48,431 bases of DNA from Thiotrichales bacterium 19S3-11 (GTDB lineage Bacteria; Pseudomonadota; Gammaproteobacteria; Francisellales; Francisellaceae), in contig JAKJJU010000023.1 of the NCBI GenBank assembly GCA_021713295.1, positions 1-48,431 on the forward strand. The letters are read 5' to 3'. Shown here one piece after another: positions 42,725 through 48,431 of the stretch (its first letter is position 1; each line of letters opens with the position of its first letter). A program made the translations under genes and the position numbers. The notes below the pieces were generated by a model. It worked only from the letters and a program-made list of their open reading frames with translations. It did not search any database and was not told where the DNA came from.

Positions 42725-43855
42725 ATGAGTGAATATAAAGGAAAGTTAATCTGGAAAGCAATTTTAGTGTTAATTCCATCTTTGATTGCTGCCGTTACCA
42801 TTGTGCCATGGTATGGCTTTGCAATTGGTTATAGCGGATGGGATTGGTTCTGGTTTGGCTTTTTTATGATTGCAACAGGCCTATCTGTTACAGCTGGATA
42901 CCATAGATTATGGTCTCACAGAGCTTACAAGGCATCATTGCCGTTAAAACTATTTTTCTTAATTTTTGGTACTGCAGCGCTTGAAAACAGCGTTATTCAG
43001 TGGTCATCTGATCATCGTAAGCATCACCGTCATTGCGATGATGAAGAGAAAGACCCATATGGTATTACTAGAGGCTTTTGGCATGCGCATATTTTTTGGA
43101 TGTTAAAAGAACATAAAAGTGGTGAAGATGATTTATCGGATGTTAAAGATTTAATGCAAGATAAATGGTTAGTTTTCCAAGATCGTTATTATGGTATTTT
43201 AGCAATTTTCTTCGGTTTAGTATTGCCATTTATTATTGGTAGCTTTTATGGCAGTGCTTGGGGCTGTTTCTTATTAGCTGGTGTACTACGTATGGTATTA
43301 AACCATCACTTTACATTCTTTATTAATTCAGCTGCGCATTATTGGGGTAAACGACCATTTAATGACAAGAATACAGCACGAGATAATCCGATTTTATCAT
43401 TGGTTACTTACGGTGAAGGTTATCATAATTTCCATCATAAATTTGCGGGTGATTATCGTAATGGTATTCATTGGTATGATTTTGATCCAACTAAATGGTT
43501 AATTTCAGCGTGTCAATATGTTGGCTGGACAAGAGATTTAAAAAGAACACCAAAAGAAGTGATTGAGCATGCCAAAATTAAAATGCAATATCAAGAAGTT
43601 AAAGAGTCACCATCTTTAATTTCTAAGACGACCGCTGGTATTACAGATGGTTATCATGCATTAGAGCGTCAATATCATCAAGTTGCTGATGCAATTGGAC
43701 AGTGGGCTAAAGCTAAGCGTGACTGGTTAAAAGCCAAGCAAGATCATCTATCTAAAAAGAATATTTCTGAATTAGAAAGAAGAGTTCGTCATCTAAAACG
43801 TATGATGCGATTAGAACAGCGTAAGTGGCGTAGAACTTTAGCTTTGCATGCGTAA
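42725..43855 (+). CDS. Membrane fatty acid (acyl-CoA) desaturase, delta-9 type
   Basis: A 376-residue di-iron inner-membrane desaturase that introduces a double bond in saturated acyl chains. The three histidine boxes are intact: HRLWSH (60-65), HRKHH (97-101) and HNFHH (234-238). Four helices in two pairs flank them. Residues about 290-376 form a charged, coiled-coil-like tail (repeated KAKRDWLKAKQDHL and ELERRVRHLKRMM) not needed for catalysis. AAGG precedes the ATG. The long divergent leader suggests regulation, for example by temperature or lipid state. Confidence 0.9.
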   Translation: MSEYKGKLIWKAILVLIPSLIAAVTIVPWYGFAIGYSGWDWFWFGFFMIATGLSVTAGYHRLWSHRAYKASLPLKLFFLIFGTAALENSVIQWSSDHRKHHRHCDDEEKDPYGITRGFWHAHIFWMLKEHKSGEDDLSDVKDLMQDKWLVFQDRYYGILAIFFGLVLPFIIGSFYGSAWGCFLLAGVLRMVLNHHFTFFINSAAHYWGKRPFNDKNTARDNPILSLVTYGEGYHNFHHKFAGDYRNGIHWYDFDPTKWLISACQYVGWTRDLKRTPKEVIEHAKIKMQYQEVKESPSLISKTTAGITDGYHALERQYHQVADAIGQWAKAKRDWLKAKQDHLSKKNISELERRVRHLKRMMRLEQRKWRRTLALHA

Positions 43856-43918
43856 TTAAAATTAAATACAATAGCTATTAATTATATTAAGGCCTTTGAA
43901 TTAATAAGGATAGCTTAA

Positions 43919-44698
43919 ATGACTAATAGCGCTACTGAGGATGTAGTATTACATCCTGTTCTAAATAAATTAAATCAAATTATTCACTCTAAAAAAACGA
44001 ACCTTTCTTTATCAGCTGATGTAACAACAGCTGATGCATTGATCTCACTAGTTGAACAAACACAAGATCATATTTGTGTCTTGAAAACGCATATAGACAT
44101 TTTAGAAGATTTTAGCTTTTCTGTGGTGAAGAAATTACGCCAACTAGCCGATCAATATGAGTTTTTAATATTTGAAGATCGTAAATTTGCTGATATTGGT
44201 AACACCGTAGCTCATCAACTGCGTGACGGTATTTATCATATTGCACAATGGGCTGATATGATCAATGCGCATATTCTACCAGGAGAAGGCATTATTAGTG
44301 GCCTTAAAAAGGCTGCTAGTGGGCGTGATATTGGGTTATTGCTATTAGCGCAGATGAGTAGCAGTAATAATTATTTTACCGAAGCTTATACACAAGCCGC
44401 TGTACATCTGGCCAAAAAGCATAGAGATTTTGTTATTGGCTTTATTGCTCAAGAAAAGTTAACAACAGATAACTTAGTTGTCATGACGCCAGGTGTTCAA
44501 ATGGCAGTGGCTTCAGATCAGCTGGGACAACAGTATAATACACCTGAGACGGCAATTTTAGAGCATGGCAGTGATATTATTATAGTAGGGCGAGGTATTT
44601 ATCAGTCAGAGAGGCCTAAAGAGGCTGCTTTACGTTACCAAAAAAAAGCGTTTGCTGCCTATAGTAAGAGATATCAGGCTAATTATTCCAAATATTAA
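43919..44698 (+). CDS. pyrF: Orotidine 5'-phosphate decarboxylase, eukaryote-type
   Basis: Last step of UMP synthesis. 259 residues forming one TIM barrel. The catalytic D-x-K-x-x-D is in FEDRKFADIGNTV (Asp87, Lys89, Asp92), with a further Lys56 in VLKTHIDIL. The blocks LSADVTTADAL, VLKTHIDILEDF, WADMINAHILPG, GVQMAVASDQLGQQYNTP and GSDIIIVGRGIY follow human UMPS and yeast URA3 more closely than E. coli PyrF. AAGGA precedes the ATG. It is convergent with the adhesin gene. Confidence 0.92.
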   Translation: MTNSATEDVVLHPVLNKLNQIIHSKKTNLSLSADVTTADALISLVEQTQDHICVLKTHIDILEDFSFSVVKKLRQLADQYEFLIFEDRKFADIGNTVAHQLRDGIYHIAQWADMINAHILPGEGIISGLKKAASGRDIGLLLLAQMSSSNNYFTEAYTQAAVHLAKKHRDFVIGFIAQEKLTTDNLVVMTPGVQMAVASDQLGQQYNTPETAILEHGSDIIIVGRGIYQSERPKEAALRYQKKAFAAYSKRYQANYSKY

Positions 44699-44727
44699 CT
44701 GTTTGTATGGATTAATACATTTCTATT

Positions 44728-45657
44728 TTAAAAATCGATGGAAACAGACTGCATATCTGTGTATGTGCCAGATTGGACATTTTGATTTGCCGGAATTTTG
44801 CCATAATAATTAATACTTTGAGTGTTACCATTTGTGGTATGTGATAGAGGAGAGCCTTCGTTTGTATTTCCAAAAATTGTTGAGAAGTTTGAGTCGGTAT
44901 ATAAATTATAATGTAATTGGTTAGGCCCATTGGTTAAAATTCTATCAGAGATGGTTCCTTGTTGTATGGGGGTAAGGTAGAATGATGTGGATATTCCTGG
45001 CGAGCACTGGAATATAAAGCTGCCGCTACTTGTTAAATCTATATTGCTATTAGGATCATATTCACCAAAGTTGAGATCACTAACTGATACAATGCATGCC
45101 TTATCAACGATTGTCTGAAATGTGATAGGAAAATTATCTTGCTGATTTCCACCTTGATACAGTGGGTAATTCACACTGAGGATATACGTGTTGCTATAGG
45201 CTGCTGGCGGTACATTCTGATTTTCAAGGATTTTAGTAGGAAATGATAATGTGAATGTTTGATAGTTATTTGAATTTGTTGGTTGTACATGTGTGTAGGC
45301 ATTGGTGCCTTGACCTAAAACTACTGTATTTGAATTTGGTTGGAAAATATCAAAACTAAGTGAATTACCTGCATTAAGCAATATATAACCAGAAGTATTA
45401 TTAACACTAACATCAAAAGTAACACTACCAGCAGTATTACTTCTGCATTCAATTGAAAGTGTTAGGTAGGTTGTTGATGTTGATGTATCTAAAAAATTAT
45501 AATTAGGTAGTTGTATTACTTGGTTAACACTCAAATTACGACAGCCACACTGGGAAGATGCAGGAGAGCATGAAGGTATTGCATAACTGTATGATGTCAA
45601 AACCAATAGTGATAGATTAACTAATAAAGAAGTGATGATTATTTTGTACTTGTACAT
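44728..45657 (-). CDS. Spore coat U (SCPU) domain pilus adhesin, CsuE-like
   Basis: A 309-residue exported protein. Residues 1-26 form a signal peptide ending in SYA. The first half has cysteines in SCSPASSQCGC and a beta-rich domain. The second half, from about residue 185, is an SCPU pilin-like domain: ACIVSVSDLNFGEYDP, then SGSFIFQCSPGIS. Tip adhesins of Csu-type (archaic) chaperone-usher pili have this two-domain design. Its start lies inside the usher gene's end, with AAAGG seven bases upstream of the ATG, so the two are translationally coupled. Confidence 0.8.
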   Translation of the reverse strand: MYKYKIIITSLLVNLSLLVLTSYSYAIPSCSPASSQCGCRNLSVNQVIQLPNYNFLDTSTSTTYLTLSIECRSNTAGSVTFDVSVNNTSGYILLNAGNSLSFDIFQPNSNTVVLGQGTNAYTHVQPTNSNNYQTFTLSFPTKILENQNVPPAAYSNTYILSVNYPLYQGGNQQDNFPITFQTIVDKACIVSVSDLNFGEYDPNSNIDLTSSGSFIFQCSPGISTSFYLTPIQQGTISDRILTNGPNQLHYNLYTDSNFSTIFGNTNEGSPLSHTTNGNTQSINYYGKIPANQNVQSGTYTDMQSVSIDF

Positions 45658-48119
45658 AAAACACCTTTATAAACTGAGTCACCATAATTATCATTTAAAT
45701 TAACAGTGAAGTTACAAGTTTTATCACTTAAATAGACAATGCCTGATAGCGTAGATAACTTCTCTGGAATATCATTAATATATAAAATGCCATCATAGGC
45801 GACAAAGTATATATTATCGTTATCAAAAGATGTAATCTTAACTTTAGAATTAAGCGATAGGGCTTTGTTTTCTATATTAATAAGTTCAATTACAGCTGAC
45901 TTTATTTTTCTAATGTTAAAGCTTGCATAATTAGCATTTAAGCGCTCAGGGACAATATTAATAGCTTGGCTTTCAATTTCAGTATCAATTGGTACCTCAT
46001 TAAGCTTAATTGAAACTTTGTTATCAATAAATGGAGATAAATCTGAAATAAAAATGTAGCCTTCATCATTTGTTTTACCATAATATTGATTACTATAATA
46101 TACATCAGTATTCCCCATATATGGCACTTTGACTAATGCAAAGCTTCTCCTTATGGGCGAACTAAGGTATAGATGATCTTTAATTAGACTAACACTACCA
46201 TAGCCTCTAAATGCAAGATTGGCCTTAGCTGTAGCGGTTGATCTATCGGTATAATAGCTTAATAAGCTATATTGGCCATACATCGAGTCTAAATTGATAT
46301 CTCCAGAGAGTGAATTACTGTTATCTGAAGTTTGTCTTTGTGCATTCAAATTATAGTTTAAACTATGCCAGTTATTGGATGTTTTACCACTAAATCCTAG
46401 GCCATAAGTTTCGCTTCCTTCTTGGAAATTGCCATTCGCACCAATTGCATATTTTGACTCATCAAAGTAATAATTGAGACTTGCAAAAACTTGCCAATTG
46501 TTACCATTTTGAAGATCAAGTAGGGTATTTACAGTAAGAACTAGTGACTCTAACATTGTTTGTGAGAACCCTATATTAAGCTGTTCATTAATTCGACCAT
46601 TAAACGTTGTTGTAGTTTCATTATTTCGATATTTTGAATTAAAATAATTAATATTAAAATAGCTTGTCTCTGTTAGGTTATATAATAGGTATAACTGTGC
46701 AACATAAATTGGTGCAACATCATCAGCATTAAGTAAGCCAACATTGGTAAAATTTTCACTGGCAAGGCTAAATGAGCCACCAAAGCCAATCGTATCTGTA
46801 TATTGATAACCAACAGATCCCATGGCTCCATAATAGTCACTTTTTTTATGACTAACAGCAGTTGATGTAAAGGCAAGACCATTAAACAGTGACACTATTT
46901 GTGTTGTTCCGAGACTTTGTTGATCTTTTAAGAGTTCACCATGAAGGTTGTTAGTCCAATAATTGGAAAGGCCTAAGGAATATGAACCTACCATTAAACC
47001 TGGGCCGTAATCAAAACTCTTTGTACCATAATTATCTCTTAAAAATCCAGCTTCAAATGAATAGGCATTTAACCCATCTTTTAAGAGTTTTGGTGATGTA
47101 AAGTAGGGAATAAGGGTTGTTGTTGTTTCACCTAAAATATTAGTTGTTGTGACTGCAATTGTACCATTACCAGTGATAACAGGAACTTCGCTAAACTCAA
47201 ATTGTCCCGTATTAACTGCTTGTTGCGTGACAGGGATGTTATTTACTTTAAGCTCAACATTAGCTGGTAAGGCTGCATTTCCAATGATATTCGGCTGGGG
47301 AAAGGTAATAATATTTGGATTGATATCGTAATTTTTGAATATTTTGATGCCGCTATAAGGTGCTGCACCACTCCAATAATCAACTGATGTGTTTGTGCCA
47401 CCAACAAGGTAGGTTCTTAAGCTATCAGTGTCATCGTAACGCCATAGTGTTGTTAACCATACGACTTCTTCATCATGATCATTCTGACTAGATAGGCTAT
47501 TCGGTTGAATTAAAACAGATTGATTAAAGCTACCATAATAGCTGGTTAATATACCTAGATCAAAGTAGCCATTAGAATTATAGTCACTATTAGTGTCTCT
47601 AAGGCTATAGACGTTATAGGTAAGATAGCTGGCCAATACAGGTTCAGAATCACTAGGATTCACAATGCGTTGTCTCTTTAGTTCAATTGCTTGTTTGTTA
47701 TAATATCTAGAAGGTATATTGATATCTAAAGTTAATAATTTTTTATTAATGTGATAGCTTATGCCAGGTAGTGTTGATAGTTCATAATAGGGACTGTTGT
47801 TGATGATTGTTGGTTTGATAGCTTTAGATGGTAGTGTGATTTCCCAATGTTTTATCATTGTTTCTGGGACATACAAGGTCTTATTCTGATCATTATAGTA
47901 ATATAAATCGAGCATGTCGTATTTTTTATAGTTTACGATTGATTGTAAAAATAATGGTGTTACTTCTAAGCCATTAATTGATATTTTTGTTGTATCTTCT
48001 GGCGTATTAAGTAAATTAGTCGTATTTTCTGCATAGGTATAGTTGTATGCAAATATGCATAATAGTATGTATGATATATATTTTAGTCTCTTTAGTTTGT
48101 TTGTATTTATATATTTCAT
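45639..48119 (-). CDS. Fimbrial outer membrane usher, CsuD-like
   Basis: An 826-residue outer membrane protein that assembles chaperone-usher pili. Residues 1-30 form a signal peptide (YILLCIFAYNYTYA end). Then an N-terminal chaperone-binding domain (about 35-140), a 24-strand barrel with the plug (about 230-320, VTGNGTIAVTTTNILG), YFTSPKLLKDGLNAYSFEAG as the barrel signature, and C-terminal domains from about 650. The short length and the SCPU partner fit the archaic (sigma/CsuD) clade. No chaperone or major pilin gene is in the window, so pilus assembly would need genes elsewhere. No clear Shine-Dalgarno precedes the ATG. Confidence 0.85.
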   Translation of the reverse strand: MKYINTNKLKRLKYISYILLCIFAYNYTYAENTTNLLNTPEDTTKISINGLEVTPLFLQSIVNYKKYDMLDLYYYNDQNKTLYVPETMIKHWEITLPSKAIKPTIINNSPYYELSTLPGISYHINKKLLTLDINIPSRYYNKQAIELKRQRIVNPSDSEPVLASYLTYNVYSLRDTNSDYNSNGYFDLGILTSYYGSFNQSVLIQPNSLSSQNDHDEEVVWLTTLWRYDDTDSLRTYLVGGTNTSVDYWSGAAPYSGIKIFKNYDINPNIITFPQPNIIGNAALPANVELKVNNIPVTQQAVNTGQFEFSEVPVITGNGTIAVTTTNILGETTTTLIPYFTSPKLLKDGLNAYSFEAGFLRDNYGTKSFDYGPGLMVGSYSLGLSNYWTNNLHGELLKDQQSLGTTQIVSLFNGLAFTSTAVSHKKSDYYGAMGSVGYQYTDTIGFGGSFSLASENFTNVGLLNADDVAPIYVAQLYLLYNLTETSYFNINYFNSKYRNNETTTTFNGRINEQLNIGFSQTMLESLVLTVNTLLDLQNGNNWQVFASLNYYFDESKYAIGANGNFQEGSETYGLGFSGKTSNNWHSLNYNLNAQRQTSDNSNSLSGDINLDSMYGQYSLLSYYTDRSTATAKANLAFRGYGSVSLIKDHLYLSSPIRRSFALVKVPYMGNTDVYYSNQYYGKTNDEGYIFISDLSPFIDNKVSIKLNEVPIDTEIESQAINIVPERLNANYASFNIRKIKSAVIELINIENKALSLNSKVKITSFDNDNIYFVAYDGILYINDIPEKLSTLSGIVYLSDKTCNFTVNLNDNYGDSVYKGVLCTSTK

Positions 48120-48277
48120 AAATAAATAGGTTATTCGTTATTGAGTTATTATTTTTATAGTTTAGTAATATAATTATCTTTTTCAAAGGTTACTAAAGTA
48201 TTAGTTGCGATTATTCTTTTTGTTATTCGATGGTAACGTAAAAATAAACAACTACAATTTATCTATATGTCATCACA

Positions 48278-48430
48278 CTACAGGACACTCCGTGTCTTAG
48301 TAATTCTATTGATTGTATTGATTGGCCTACCTATATGGCCAATTAGCTCAATCAATTGATTCATATCAAGATGCATTCTAACAATAGCTTTACCAAGAAC
48401 TTCCATGCCAATTTTGATTACAGATTTATG
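48278..48430 (-). CDS. Unidentified reading frame, C-terminal 50 residues (cut by window edge)
   Basis: On the minus strand an open frame enters at the right edge and ends at the TAG at 48278-48280. It reads ...IKIGMEVLGKAIVRMHLDMN and ends ITKTRSVL. I do not recognise it. It contains the inverted repeat ATTGGCC (48321-48327)/GGCCAAT (48337-48343). It may be the end of a mobile-element gene or of an unrelated gene upstream of the usher; its direction matches the usher. Confidence 0.4.
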   Translation of the reverse strand, partial: HKSVIKIGMEVLGKAIVRMHLDMNQLIELIGHIGRPINTINRITKTRSVL

Positions 48431-48431
48431 C

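Noticed and set aside
44712-44930. Minus-strand frame overlapping the adhesin 3' end
   Set aside because: Same strand, different frame from the adhesin; composition and position fit a shadow frame.
1-48431. CRISPR arrays, rRNA and tRNA genes
   Set aside because: No regularly spaced repeats, no rRNA core sequences and no tRNA-like cloverleaf were noticed on reading the intergenic regions; a tRNAscan run would settle the tRNA question.

Overview
The window is AT-rich chromosomal DNA from a Gram-negative bacterium. An LPS toolkit (waaF, waaL, a GT9 glycosyltransferase, an ArnT-like lipid A sugar transferase), a porin, a CsuD-type usher, a rppH-ptsP operon and a GlnA/GlnE pair point to a gammaproteobacterium. 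The low GC, the transposase fragment resembling the Francisella ISFtu1 (IS630) type, and the eukaryote-type pyrF suggest a relative of Francisella or another host-associated Thiotrichales/Legionellales lineage. That placement is inference; there is no rRNA gene here to test it.

Layout. 1-600: the start of an IS630-type element inserted into a peptide transporter (POT) gene. 685-6011: rppH-ptsP, then glnA, then a BASS/ACR3-like permease. 6163-11385: an MFS carrier and ArnT-like transferase, then a porin with its PstS-like partner. 11616-16586: udp, a polyamine-oxidase-like flavoenzyme, waaL and a GT9 transferase. 16660-21579: a tightly packed run of a small orphan, tag, glnE, a CHCC zinc-finger protein and waaF. 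21576-23054: a Q/N-rich protein of three divergent repeats, preceded by an 11-base G tract at its ribosome binding site, and a cold shock protein. 23172-29878: two large paralogous thiamine-diphosphate E1 proteins around a DJ-1/PfpI gene; one carries a C-terminal ketoacyl synthase III. 30095-37138: a DUF3731-type Hsp70 coupled to a GIN-domain protein, and dnaE. 37235-44698: housekeeping genes (cysQ, a cyclase, dgt, a thioesterase, ddl, yidH-like, a fatty acid desaturase, pyrF). 44728-48119: a Csu-type usher and adhesin without chaperone or pilin genes; the window ends in an unidentified truncated reading frame.

The best candidate for an undescribed system is the E1alpha-E1beta-lipoyl-KASIII megaprotein (23172-26561) and its shorter paralogue. 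Both lack an E2 acyltransferase domain, so the fused ketosynthase may take the acyl group directly from the lipoyl arm. The second candidate is the repeat protein at 21576-22676, whose poly-G tract sits exactly where a Shine-Dalgarno sequence should be and looks like a translational phase-variation switch. How the genes work together: GlnA has the adenylylation tyrosine that GlnE modifies, and PtsP (nitrogen PTS) lies next to glnA. ArnT, WaaL, GT9 and WaaF all act on lipid A, core or O-antigen. No gap between genes exceeds 300 bases, and I saw no tRNA, rRNA or CRISPR array.
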